From positions 78,501 through 142,500 of the forward strand of contig VWPU01011854.1 of NCBI GenBank assembly GCA_013398955.1: a DNA stretch of 64,000 nt, written 5' to 3'. A program made the position numbers and the translations under genes. The DNA is from Callaeas wilsoni. Taxonomy: Eukaryota; Chordata; Aves; Passeriformes; Callaeidae. This document shows positions 39,493-52,663 of this stretch, piece by piece (the first letter of the stretch is position 1; every line of letters begins with the position of its first letter). Below the pieces are notes generated by a model, which saw only the letters and a list, made by a program, of their open reading frames with translations, ran no database searches and was not told the DNA's origin.

Positions 39493-41323
39493 CTGTTTAG
39501 CCTTATATGATAAAAATTGGTTCATTGCAATTTCAGACTTTGGTAAGAGAAATACTGCATCATCTCACTAAAATCAGAAGTACAATTCTATAGCTGAATA
39601 GGCTTAGCTGTGTACTGTTGTGGAATCAGACACATCTTTTGCTAAATAATTCTAGCCCCTCACGAATGGACCCCTCGTGATGGTCCCATGTTTGCTACAT
39701 AAAGGCATGGGAGAATCATTTATAATTGCCTTGATTTTTACAATGCGTAATGCCTGCTGACCAGTAGCAGTTTGCCCAGCTACATAATTTTTATGATGTC
39801 CTGTACATGATAGTATTTTCTGCATAACCATCTTGAAAGAGTCCCAGTTGATGCTTAAGCTGTGTATGTTTTCTTTTGTTTTTATTGTTTTACGAGTTAC
39901 AAGTTGGAAGCACAAAATAGGGATCTATTTCTCAAGATTTTATTTTTCCTGTTTTGACTGCCTGTTTATGTACAAACTATGAAAAATGGATCGTCATACT
40001 GTTTAACATACATCTAAAATATTTGTGTGTGCATATGTACAAGCCCATATTTTGCTAATACACAACTTTATGCATTCACAGTGTCCCAGCTTTCTCATAT
40101 GCATTAAGAGTTTTAGTGCAAAAGTATGTATACCTATTTTATGAGGGACTGTCAATGATTGTAAGTAACAGAACTGCTGAAAGTGTGAAATTTTGCTTTA
40201 TTTATTTCTAAATAGTTTGGTTAGTAACTATATGAGCATATGATAAATTCCATTGTATAGCACTTTTACACTTATTTCTTGACATAAAAATAGTGTAATT
40301 TTTGATATTTTATAATATTTATATATTGAAAGATGTCAAAAAACATGCTTTGAATAAGTATTGTATGTTATGTTTTGAAAATTGGAATTTTACTTTTTTA
40401 CTACATTTATAAAGAGAAAAGAAGAGTTTTTCTGTCAGGATCTAATACTTTTAAAGAAGAAATGTGTATATAAAATTTTTAAACAGAGCAGTGCTTTTTT
40501 AATATGTTCAAGAACTAATGTTAAGCATATGTATATTATTTAGAAAAGATGATCAATAAATATTACTCTTAATTCTTTTTTGTGTTTATTTTGAGCACAG
40601 AACTATAATAAGCTATTGACCTTTGCTCAACTAAGTGAACGTTTTTAACACTAATCATAAATATTTTGTAGTTATTTGTTATGAAGGTATTAGTTGCATG
40701 TTCATCCATCATGAGATTGATGCTTACATTTTTTCACCTGCTTCTAGATTAAAAAAGATCAATGAATATTTTAGCAGTTAGAATATTGCCAAAAACTCGG
40801 TAGCTTCAGCGTAACTGTTGTAAGGTATGGAACACAGTTTGCTGGCTGTAAGTCCTTGCTGTAGAGTGGTGCTTTATAAAGTGCCAGAGTAAATGTCTCT
40901 TAACTTCTTTCAGACATTGGCTCTTTTTGTTCATAGACTGATAACTGTTTCTAGTGTGCTCATTGAACTTGCTGGAATTTTTGTTTACTTATAGTCTTCA
41001 TTTTCCCCAAGAGGAGGAGAGAGGAAAGAATATATTCCTCAAGTGGTCAGCATATTTTTGAGTATTTATGTGAGTTCACCATCTTGATTTCAAGTCATGA
41101 ATTTGTTTTTACATGCATAAGCATGCATATTTACATGCATTATTTATCCAATTGACTTTAAATTCCATTAAGTTCCAATGAGTAGGAGAAAGATTTTTGT
41201 CTTAGGCATTTTTATTTCTTTTAATTTTCTAGTTATGTTATTTCGTTGGTTTATTTATTTTTTTTAACTGTTCAGTCTAAGGCTTGTAAAGGTTGATTTG
41301 CTCCTGAACTGCTTTGTTCCCAG

Positions 41324-41395
41324 ACATTGCCATCTTCCCCAACTACCACCAAGTCCTCTCCATCTGATCCCATGACCACCTCCAGAGCCAATCAG
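41324..41395 (+). CDS. NOVA1: NOVA1 alternatively spliced 24-residue cassette exon in the KH1-KH2 linker
   Basis: This is a 72-nt exon between a CTTTGTTCCCAG acceptor and a GTACAG donor. It is phase 0 at both ends, so skipping it removes exactly 24 residues without a frameshift. It begins TLPSSPTTTKSSPSDP and ends SRANQ: rich in Ser, Thr and Pro, without a domain fold, and suited to phosphorylation. The known long and short NOVA1 isoforms (507 and 483 residues in human, as I recall) differ by 24 residues, which fits this exon; NOVA2 lacks it. The donor departs from GTRAGT at the third position, which fits optional use. Five YCAY tetramers lie inside the exon and four more just after it, so NOVA proteins probably control its inclusion. 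The final exon, carrying KH2 and KH3, should be the next one downstream, beyond the window. Confidence 0.95.
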
Positions 41396-41433
41396 GTACA
41401 GTATCATCCTACCATCTACACCATACTTTTCAC
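41330..41433 (+). promoter_or_regulatory. YCAY cluster over the NOVA1 cassette exon and its 5' splice site
   Basis: Nine YCAY tetramers are directly visible. In the exon: CCAT 41330, CCAC 41346, CCAT 41360, CCAT 41370 and CCAC 41376. In the downstream intron: TCAT 41404, CCAT 41412, CCAT 41421 and TCAC 41430. NOVA KH domains bind clustered YCAY in RNA. In the published NOVA position rules, sites inside an exon tend to cause skipping and sites just downstream tend to help inclusion. NOVA1 is known to repress this exon in its own transcript. That this bird copy works the same way is an inference. Confidence 0.75.
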
Positions 41434-43330
41434 GGGTGACAGCTTGCAAACTGGAGAAAAAGATATGGTGGGTTAAGGATTTATTCGTTCATTCACATAT
41501 ATACACCCATAACCATAGATATCTAACTCTTGTTAGAAATTGGTTAAGTAAATGGAAAATATTTTGCTTCTTTCAATTTATTTTGGTGGGCTTCGTTAAA
41601 GTCTCTGATGAAAGCAAAGTATCTCTTAAAATAGTTGGGGTTTTTTTTTCTATTTGATAAATTGCAAGGATACAAAACTGCTGTGTTTGTAGGCAGAGTA
41701 ACTCTTGGTTTATATATGTTTATGTATATATGCACACACGTATTTACTTCCTGGATCAGTTTTAAATTATAATAGAATCACCCCTAAACCCATGCTTAAA
41801 TAGCTGGAATTCAACCCAGGAGTGGCAAACAGACTTCTTTATTGGAGAATTTTGAAATGTGTTTGTGGACAGTAACATAGGGGCATTATTTAAATACAAA
41901 AATATTTTAAATGAAAATTTATTGATGAAGGATGAAGTAAAATTAAATCTCTCTAAAAACATGGTAAACACATCTAAGTAAGTTTAATTCATATCATATT
42001 TTTAAATGCATAAACTTTGCTTTTAGCAGCATGTTAATTATACTAATTTATTTTTATTTTAACTGGAAAAGTTAATGTCCAGTTGATTGTGTCCACAAAT
42101 TATCAGATTATCTCTGTCTTCCCTATGAAAATTGTTAAAATTGCTACATACCATGCTTTTTAGAACTTATTCATGCTTAATAAATACCTTATTTATTTTT
42201 AATGTGCTGTTAAACTTAATGTACTTTGTGTTCAAATAATGTAAGTATTTAGTATTTGCTACGAGTTCCCACAGTCTGCTTCAGTTAGCTGAATGTTGCT
42301 GTCAGATCTTGCATAAATAACATCAAATATGAGGAAAGGTTCCTTCACAAGCTAATTTCCCCGGAAGTTAACACTGTTATTAATTACTGATTCTCTGATA
42401 TTTTGTGAACTGCTTAGAACTTGCTGGTGTATGAACAAACAATTTAACATGAACGGAAGCATTATACCTTTGATCAACACATGATATCTATTGAAAGGGA
42501 TGTCAAATACAGAAAGTAATGGAATTTAGAAAGAAATTGTACAGATAGACGAACTACTAAGAAAAATATAGCCTGTGATATCCTTCACTTCAATTCGAAA
42601 GCCTTCTTCATCAGCCTGCTTCCATTCCAGCAACAGTTACTTGGCTTCATCAGCATTAAGTGACAAAGATAAAATCTTTGCCGACAGCCAGGCATGTTTT
42701 ATGAGCTCTGTTCAGCTTTTATTCTCTCTCTCTCTTAATTTTAGTATTTTGTTTATTTTAATTAGAAGGTTTTGAAAATGAGTGCAGAGATTGTTTTTTA
42801 AAGGGTTCTTACTATTTTTCTTTTCTTTCACACTTTTTTTTTTTGATTATAAGTATATCCTGATGATCATTATTTAGAGAAAAAGGAAGAAGTGCTTTTA
42901 TTTTACAGGAAATACAATTTGATCACATTGTTTAATTAGCATAAGAGAAGCACCTACTTTGCATCTTTTCTAAGGATTTTATATTATCAGAATTATAGTG
43001 TAGTGTATAAACTTCAAATGACTTTTCAATAGCTAAAAATCCTTACGTTTATAGAGAGTTGTTCTATGAGAATATTGTCAGGTAATATAGCTAAGTATAC
43101 AAGCTAAGTGACATGTATGCTTTGTGTCCTGTCTATATCCCACATTACATGTTTGAATGCATTTTATTCATAACCTGTCTTCAATCCAGTTTTCATACAA
43201 GTAATCAAGACCTTCTTCAAGCAGCATCAGAACTGTATATATGAAGAGCAATGAGTTCCTTAAGTGACTTTTGGAACTGCTTTTATTATTAACTATTGAA
43301 ATTCATACAGGTTTATGATTACTTTATCCC

Positions 43331-43356
43331 TTCTAGTGTTTTCTAGTGTTTTCTAG
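43331..43356 (+). repeat. Short tandem repeat of TTCTAGTGTT
   Basis: The 10-mer TTCTAGTGTT is present twice and followed by the partial copy TTCTAG. Confidence 0.85.
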
Positions 43357-44546
43357 CCATTCCAGCAGGAAGCACAGAGTACATGATAAGGCAATTAAGG
43401 CCTTTCTGTTCATTCTAGTGATAAGTGACGTCCCTGGCAATTGTTCCCAGACTGTAGTGGTGATTAGCATTCAACACCAGTGTATCGACAAGTATCTGCA
43501 CTGCGGCTGTCACATGGAAATAGGTTCCAACACGATAATCTCAAACCTGTCCGTAGCCATGTAAACACCCAATAGGAGAGTATTTAGAGAACAACAATAA
43601 ATGCTTCTTTGGATATATGGCTGTGTAAGATGACTCTCAATAGAAAATAACCATTCAGGTATGGGTTTTCTCACAAGATGTTATGTTATGATAACACAAG
43701 AGAGCTTAGTTAACTGGATGGAAGTCAGGAAATTCAGTGTTAAGGTGTAAGATAAATTCACAGCACACACTGTTGTGTGGATAAGGTAGCGTATTAGGCT
43801 TAAGATCATTCAATTTTCTGTAATATTTTAATCATGAGAAGATGATACTTTATATTAAAGATTAGAAAGGTGATTAAGCAAGCTTTAAGCAATGCTTAAT
43901 GCTGGGTTGCTTTTGGAGTGAGATTTTTAAGTTGGGTTGGAAGACTCCTCCATAAGTCGTTGCAATTAGAGAATTGTTGAGTTTGTGCTTTGATGAGAAC
44001 AGCTGATGTGAGCCTTGTGCTGTACAAGCGTGTCAGTTGTGTTCCCCTGACAGCTCGAACAATTTCTAGACACACTTTTTACTACAAGAAGAAAATAGCT
44101 CTGCCAACAGAGGTCAGAGGAAGCTAGGCAGGAAATCTGGCTTGTATTAGATCTTCCTTTTAATGACTCACTTTGCCTCCATTCAGATGAGGTCATAACT
44201 CCTTTGTATGGCAGTTTCAGCTTTTGATGAATTGTTTTTGGAAAAATCCAGTGTTCATGAACTACTTATTCTCAAGAAGAGGATAGTGTCTAAAAATGCC
44301 TTATCTAGTGGAAGAAAACTTTCTTCAGAACTGTCATGTTTTGTATTATACTGAGTTGCCTTGGGTGCAGCAGAAACCTTTTCACTGTAAGTGTTTTTTT
44401 TCTTTAGTTCTTTGTTCCAGGAAGTTATACATCTGTCAATATTATTCTTGTAAATGTCTTGTTTATTTTTTCAGTGGAACTTCCTTGCACCTTTATTCAC
44501 ATTAAAAATCCACGCACTGCAAACTTCCCAAGGAAGAACGAACCAC

Positions 44547-44576
44547 AGAGGCAATAGAATTAGAGGCAATAGAATT
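44547..44576 (+). repeat. Perfect 15-bp tandem duplication
   Basis: AGAGGCAATAGAATT occurs twice head-to-tail without a mismatch, which suggests a recent slippage duplication. Confidence 0.9.
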
Positions 44577-47164
44577 TCCAATAAATTTTTTTCCCCTCCT
44601 GTCTGCCTATTGCTGAAACGAGCTCAGTCTTTCTATGCTTTTAGACTAAGAGCTTCTGTGTTACACCCTCACAAACTTTGTCAGCTTTGTTTATAGCCAA
44701 ACACTGACAGATACATAGCTACAGTGGTAAAACTGGTCTGCTGATGCCCCTGGAGCTGGCAGAATATAGCTTTACTTTTATTTACCAGTTGGAGGAAATC
44801 AATTTAACTTCACCAAAGTACACTTCAAGAGGTAATTTCATCTCTAAAGTGATAAATAACACACTAAACATCATATAAGGGATGTTTACTTTTCCTCTGT
44901 AGTAGCTTGTAAAGGTACAAGTTTTCATTATGATTTTAACAGTTAAGTGACTTTAGATACACTAGTATTTCTATAATTAAACTGTTTACATATTTTTATT
45001 CATTTATAAGATTATTTTTTCTTTTTATCTGCCTACTTTACTGATGTTACTCTAATTTTAGAGGGAGAAACACATAAAGCTAAGTTTTTGTTTCTCCTTT
45101 GCCTATTCGATGTATACCTGTAAAGGACACTTGTATGTCTCCTTCTCCAGTCCTCCCTTTTTCCATGAAATTGGTACCACTGCTGACCTTTGCTACTGGC
45201 TTAAGAGAATAAAAGGCCAAAACACACATTCACACTTATTAGTGAGTCAGGAGAGTGATGGGTAGGAGTCCTTTTCCCTTGCCTTGCAATTTAGATAGGC
45301 TTAAGCTTTGCAATAAAATAGGATTTATCATAGCAAACTTTGAGTCAATAACTTACTATATAAACCTTTTATTTTTACTTTTTTAAAAGCACTATTTTTT
45401 TCCCCATGGCATTTGTATGTTTTTACAATTATAACTTCTATTTTGCTGCTTTGTTATTGCACCAGAAACTCTTATTTTATCATTTAGTACAATGTAATAT
45501 AAATTTTGTGGAGTGCAGATAGGTGTAGATTTTGTTCATTCAGTCCTCAGGTTTGCTTTTTTTTTGAGCATATCTATCTCATCTGGTTGCTGCAATAGCT
45601 GTAATAAATAATACTTTTCAACCTTTTCACATGATGGGACTGAGCCAGTGTTCTTGGTACTGCCTGTACTCAGCAGGTACAGCACAAGCATATGGCTATT
45701 AAAATCTTGGTATTTGGAATTTGTACTTTTGGCTTATATTATCTCTTTATTTCATGCAAAATCTATAGCTTGCAATGTGATATAATAATACACATATAAC
45801 TAGAGAATGGGAGATTAATTGATGTCTCTAAATTGTAATGATCGATGCACTCAATCTCCCCCTTTTACTTTAAAGAACCACCCTATCCCTGTTTGTAAAA
45901 TTGCTTGCAGAAGTATCATCTTTTCATTCCTCACAGAAAGGTAGAATCTGAAAATAGAAGCAGTCTGTAAAGCATACTGACAGCTTTTAAAGGGTTAACG
46001 AACTCATATTTGATATATAACTGGTTATGGGAGGTAGAGGAAGAAATACGAAAGAAAGATTTTTTTCAGTCATCTGTTATCATTAAGACATGGATTTTTA
46101 AAATATGTATAATGTCCAGCTTGAAATGATAAATTTATCAGTATTTTAATCTTAATGCACAAATACCAAGTTTTAATGATGATCCCAGGATAGTCAATAG
46201 CCGTCTTGGCCAGTGAGATATTATCTCAATTTGCTTTTGAAATTTGATGTCAGGCTTATTTAAGGTATTGTGTCTTGGATATTTTAACTGTAATATTAAT
46301 CTATTTTTGTTTCCCTGGTTTTAATATCAATTGTTACAGTAGTGTTGAGAAAATCTGTTTTCTTTTGAGATCTTTCACATATTGACTAATGCTGGATGGA
46401 TCACTTGATCTTTCCAAACCTCAGTACTGTGTATTAAAAATCAAAGTCAATATAAAATTACTCAGCATTCTGACAAAAGGCGCTATAGAATTTAAACTGT
46501 AGTATGAATTTAATTTGATTAATGAGAATATTTGCTATGGTAAGTCTCTGTGATAACAATTTGGCCTTTTGTCAACCTATCTGATTCATCACTGATAAAT
46601 AAAACTATTTTATTTACATCCAGATGATGCTGTCGGAGGACTACAACACAAAGCTAATATTCTGTTTGAAAGAGACTTTATCTAATAGACAGTGTTTTAT
46701 ATGGACCATCACTAAAATATTTTGTACACCAGCTTATTTTAGTTTAGTAAGACAGAGTTCCTTTTTTGATTACAAGTTGCCTATGGCACACGGTGGATAG
46801 CACATAATAAATAATGTTTGAGACAGTATATCTAGAAAGGGCTAGGAAGAATTATTCTCCTGTTCATGTGAGAGGATTCCAGTAGAGGTTCCAGTGTTTT
46901 AGATGTAACCTTTCCTGCTTCTTTTCAGCTGAAATCCTTCATTTCATGTCTAAACTCTAAGCAGAATTACTCTACACTCCATGGAGTAACTGTAGACTTT
47001 CTTCCGGTCCTCATGTTAATACATTACTTGTAATAGATTTCTTTTGTCCTTTAACCATTTTTTTTCCAGTATTTTACAGTATCTGAGCTCAGTGCTTGTT
47101 TGCATTGTTTCCTTAAAATATATATATATTTAAATGATAGAAAGATGTTTAAATAACAATTTAA

Positions 47165-47197
47165 AAAATCTCAAATGCTTTTGCATTTGAGGATTTT
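47165..47197. other. Hairpin with a 4-nt T loop
   Basis: CTCAAATGC (47170-47178), TTTT, GCATTTGAG (47183-47191). The stem gains five more pairs if one G (47192) is bulged. Confidence 0.55.
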
Positions 47198-50100
47198 ACT
47201 CTTTTTATTGTCTGTTTCAATTTTTCCCCTTGGGATAAGTAAGTAGGTAGCAATTTGGGTTCATATTCCTCACTTGTTTCCTTTCTTCTCTCCCACTGCA
47301 CAACAGTTTTAGGGGTCATTGTTTACTGTTCCTGTCTTAAATGTAGGAGAAATGTCAGGAACATTCAAAAGAAATGGGAAAAGTGTAGATTCTCACTGCT
47401 AAGTCTCTGAATATTACTGGCATGTCATTGATAGGATGTCATAAATGATCTGCCAGTTGCAGTCCTGTAAGTAAAAATGTGATTCCATGTTCATGTATCA
47501 TGTTTGGATTTTATGCTTGATAATAATTAGATTTGCTTAATTTCCTATTTCATCTGCCCTTCAAAAAGATACACGTTCTCAGTATAAAGGACAGAATTAC
47601 TATTTCCTTCTATTAAAATGGATAACTATCTTAAATCAGTATCTCCTCATGTTTTAAGCTCTACCTGGTTGTTAGGTTTTTGATGTTTTTCCTATATGTA
47701 TAAAATAGGTAAAAAATGGATAAAAATCAGGAGGTAAAAAGAAAAAAACAACAAACCCCCCACATATAAAAGTAAAGCTTAAAAAAAATAAGAAAAGAGA
47801 GAAACTGTGTTTATGAAGACTTAGATGATTTAGAAAACATAAAAATCTTACTGTTGTGTGATTTTATGAAGCCTGATTTTGAGTCAATTTATTTTTAAAT
47901 CATTGTTACTTCAGTTAAGATGCCAGGATCATTACTGTTTAAAGTACACTTATGACTTTCATGGGATTTATTCGCTTTAAAATATTTTGTAGTGAACATG
48001 TAAAAAGATGATACTTTTTTGGATTAAGTGTATTTTGTTTAGACTTGTAGGGTTATCATCATCTTGTGTTATTTGTGTTGTTTAAGAGTTCAAAAAGTCC
48101 CTCGCTGTAATTTAAGATGTAGTTCTTTCATTTAAGGATATTTACAGATATGATATATAGGTTTTGGCATTTTTCCATGTCCCCAAGTCCTATCTGCTTA
48201 GGAAAAAGGATCATTAAACTTATAAAAATTGGAGAATACACATTTTTCTCTTTGCCAAAATATGATAAAGATTTTCAAATGTCCTTTGCAAAAAGGTGTT
48301 TAATTTCTTCATGTTCTTTGTTCCATTTTAAGTATAATTCCTTTATCAATGCAAAATTAAAATAAATAGTATGTCATAAAATTCCAGATTTATCCGAGTT
48401 CAAGTTCCATCCCAAATAAGCTAGAGTGAAAGTTGCCAGCATGTTACCCTGTGATCTAATCAAGGTTAGCTGTGACTTTGAGTTCTTCATACTCAGGTTG
48501 GGTGACATACTGTTTCATTCAAAACTAGTATGGGGTGAAAAATCCAACCATATTCTCAGATATACAGGCAAAGAGTCACTTAGTGCCCTCTTCGCTGTTT
48601 GAACGACCCAGAAAAAACAGAAGAGCAGAGCAATTTCCAGAATGCAAATCTGGATGACTTTATTGTTATTTCTCTGCTGCGTAATCAGTCACATAAAGAT
48701 TTGACTCCAGGTTTTCAATTATTTGGAATTTAATTTAGTGGCTTTTAGGGAGTTCAGAATTTATATGATCAAGAGTTGTATTAGAATGTGGAAAGAAACA
48801 TTAAGCCTGTAGAGCTTACTGTCAGACCAGGACAGATCCTGTACAGCAGACTGTCATGTAGAAAAGGCAACACCATGTTTTTCTGTCAGGTGTTAAGTTG
48901 AGCGAGGCATGATTAGGCCTGGCCCCAGAACATCCTGCTTGTTAGTTAATGGGATTTTTTGTGCTACCTGTAATATTTTCACTTCCACAAGCTGTTTGTA
49001 GGTATAGTGCAGCACTGCACTTTTCCATAGGCGGAGTGCTGGATGCGTTGTCTGCCTTCTGCATGCTTTGAGAATTCATCAGATGGTGAGAAGTCATAGA
49101 TAGATGTGAGGCAAAGCCACCAATTAAAGTAGGCATCTGCCAGATTTGAGCGAAAAGGCAGTGTTCTTTCTGTACAAATCATAGAAGCAGGTTGACGTAT
49201 TGTACTATAGGGAATAAGAGGTAGGAGGTTTTTCCTCTTCCAGAGGTTAGCTGCATCTGTTGAGACCTTTGCCTGAAGCATTGCACTCTAGATTTCAGGC
49301 AGTCTGTATCAAAACAATGTGTAACTGCGTCTTATTCAGTAGTACTAGCTCCTAGTTTTGTGCTTGCAATTATTTTCACATTTGTTGATTTTGGGTTTGG
49401 TTTTGGTTTTTTAGATGGAGTTGGGTCGTTTTTTTGTTTGTTTTCCCTGAAAGCAAATTAGACCCCCTGCAAGTTATAGCAGATACTAAGAGGCATAGTT
49501 AGCAAATAGTGGATCAATGGGAGTATTGTCACTCTAGACTCTAAGTCTAAGGATTCACTGCTCTGTTACCTCCCAGTGATTTACATTTGAATCTTTGCAG
49601 CCTTGAAGAGTATTAGTCTGGGGGTACAGAGTGTCTCTGTCTGTTTCACCTTCTGTTTTCCCTTGCTTCTCAAATGGCACCTCAGTGAACACAGCTTTAG
49701 AGAGCAGAGTCTTGCTGGACTATTTTTTTTTCCCTTACATTATTAAATAATAATACACTTCTACATGATAAATTACTCATTCAAGTGAACTTACTACCTG
49801 TGATTTGGATAGGGTTAGAAAAATATGGTTGAGATTTTTACTTCTCTAAAGTTTCTGAAAGCCCACACTTCCACCTCAGTGTAATTTCTTCTTTCATGTT
49901 TCTAAGTAGCATAGTACATGAGCTCAATACTTCTCAGCTTTTTATGCTTATCCTTATTGTCCACTTAACAAATGCAGTGAGAATTGATTGACTTTATTCT
50001 TTTAATAGTAACTGTAGTAATTGTGATAATAAATTAACAGCTGCCCCCTACCCATGAGATACTGAAATGCAGTCTCCAAGTGTTACAGTTATGGAATTAA

Positions 50101-52663
50101 ACTGGTTTATGAAATAGGTTAGGCTATGATTAATGGCAATCTATAGTATATTGTACGGCATTCTATAAAAAGTACTGAACGAAAATACAATACCTCAAGA
50201 TCTGCAGACCTGTGCACATGTATAATTTAGTGATGCAAAAAAAAAAATGAAGTCAAAAGATTATCACTTCCTTGCAGAAAATTTATTCGTAAGAATCAAT
50301 TTTAAATGTTTAATAAAACAACTGTAAATACTGCCTAGAACCAGTATTATCACACTGTTCTAGAAACAGAAGGAAAGAACAGTTGTTTGTTAAAGACATT
50401 TCACAGGTTGTATTTCACTTGTATGTCAGCAATTAAGAGGCTGTTTTATAGAAATTCCTGCTTTAATTATGTCATAAGTAATTAGATAATAAATGATAAA
50501 CATTGCATTAACAGTCACAGAAAAGATTGATTGGCTGTACACAATGTGTCTGTATATGCCAATGATTGTCTTTACTGCATCCAATTTCAAAGTAAATGAT
50601 AAGTTATGCCTACCTTACACTAATAGGAGCACAGGTGAATCAGGGTAAGAAAAGGAGATTTCAACTTTGATAGGATGAAAGTTATGTTTTGAAATCTGAA
50701 TTTAAGGATTTTAATTAGATATTGCTTATGCCAATAATTCATGTATGTTTTATTATAAAAATATTTTTTAATGTAAAGATACCTTCTAGGTTTATTTTCA
50801 CTACAGAGTCTAGTTAGAAAACATACAAAGGCAGTAAAATGCCTTAACTAGAAATGTTGTTATTGCAGTATATATTTCATAAATGTTTTTCATAGCCTAT
50901 GTAATATTCATTACTTTTATTCACAATGAAAGGATTTATAAATAATATGGAAATGAAAACAATTTAACTGAATATTTGGCTGAATATATAAAATGTATTT
51001 GTTGAAATATAAAATTTTAATATTACTAATTGTCCTAAAATTTACACTACTAATGAAGAAAGCCTTTATTTTTTATTTATCTGAATTCTGTTTTGGTGGT
51101 AAGAGAAATATATCAATAAAAGTGACAGAAAAGAGTATAAACTTGTCAATTTGACTGTCAGAGGGCCCAGGAAAATTACTAGTTTTTAACATCATCATGA
51201 CCATTTTGTAATTTCAAAATTAATAAAAGAATATTTTTATTTGAAATGTAACTTCTACTATTGAAATAGTAAAGTAAAATCAATATTGCATAACAATATT
51301 AATAGAAACTATGATTCCAATTTTGTGCAGTTTTATGTAAATTTTCTGAGATTAGAATAATTTATTATGCATTTATTGAACTCTATCTAAAAAGAGTCTT
51401 TACTGTAACAAGGATCACAGTGAATATTTGTTAAATAGAAAAAAGGGACAAATGTATTGTGAAATCAAAAAGGGTTAGTAAATCTATTTACTTCCTCCCT
51501 TCCATCTCAATTTTGAGACAGCTCTTTCATTTTTTCCTTTTTTCTTTTCATATTTTTCAGTATCTTTTCTCTAAAAATAAAAATAAATTGTCAGCTGTTG
51601 AAGCAGAGGAATGTGTATATAGTATGTGAGGAGTTGAGATCAGAGCAAGAGTTAGGTGCAAAGTATTTTTCATTGTGTCTTTAAAAAGAGATATTTAAAT
51701 CAACTTTACTCAGATGCTGCCTTCAAATTTACTCTCTGTAAGGTATTTTCCATGTTAATGCACACACAGTATTACACATTTGCAATATGGGTATAAAATC
51801 AGGTAATATATATGTCTAAATACAGCCATATTTGTGCCCCACAGTCTTAGTTTGCATAAGGAGTAATTATTTTTCCCACATGACCATTTGTGTGAGCTTA
51901 TTATCTATGCAAAATTATTAATAGGTGCAAGTTATCTATATTCAAGTATTGCCTATGCCTGGTGCTTGTCTATAGATGGTTTGCCTTAATGAAATTTGTC
52001 TCCCATTTTATGAGAAATATAAGCCAGAGCACAGATGTATGGAAAAAATATGGTTTGCAAATATGTGGTTTAACAATAAATATATGCAGTTTTCCTACTG
52101 AGCTACGTATGTATGATGTAAATCTAGGATCTTCCCATTTAACGAGGATGCAATTTTACCTTTAACTGTCTCTTGTAATCATAGGGATTTTTTGTAAGCT
52201 AAATTGACTTTAATAACTGACCTAAGTTAGCACCTATCAAACTTTTAGCTTCTGCTAACTCAAATAATTGGTAACTTCTGTCTTGTCTCCACTTCTTCCA
52301 GTATTCTTTATTTTTTTGTTGCAGCAGTAGTTACTTGTGGCTTCCTTGTGGCTGTCTTGGTTAAACACATATAACTACAAGTTCACAAGAGTTAACCAAG
52401 AAGTAGATATACTTATAAACTAAAGATATAAATCAGCTGAGGTGAATGTTGAGTTCTAAGCCAGCCAACTACAGCTTAGTTGAATTTAATGATATATTTC
52501 CTGAGACTTACAGCTTGATTTTTACCTTATTCTGTTCTCTGATCCTTCTTAGAGACATAATGTCAAGCTCTGAGAAGAAGGTTTTGAATTGAATTGTCAG
52601 AAGACTTTATTAGCATTAGAAAGCTATGGAGTCCTGTAGCATTGCTTATTAAGTTTGGAGACA

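Larger units (their letters stand above)
31006..41323 (+). other. NOVA1: NOVA1 intron between the KH1 exon and the cassette exon (complete)
   Basis: A complete 10,318-nt GT-AG intron of phase 0, from GTGAGT at 31006 to the CCCAG ending at 41323. A T-rich stretch (41212-41270) and the tract CTTTGTTCCCAG precede the acceptor. It contains a T/G-rich simple repeat (32463-32625), a CR1 tail (34393-34464), a longer antisense CR1 (34914-35575), an AT microsatellite (38666-38707) and a poly-T region (39441-39492). YCAY groups occur at 39006-39049, 40702-40712 and 41076-41098. Elsewhere I see only unique AT-rich sequence. Confidence 0.92.
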
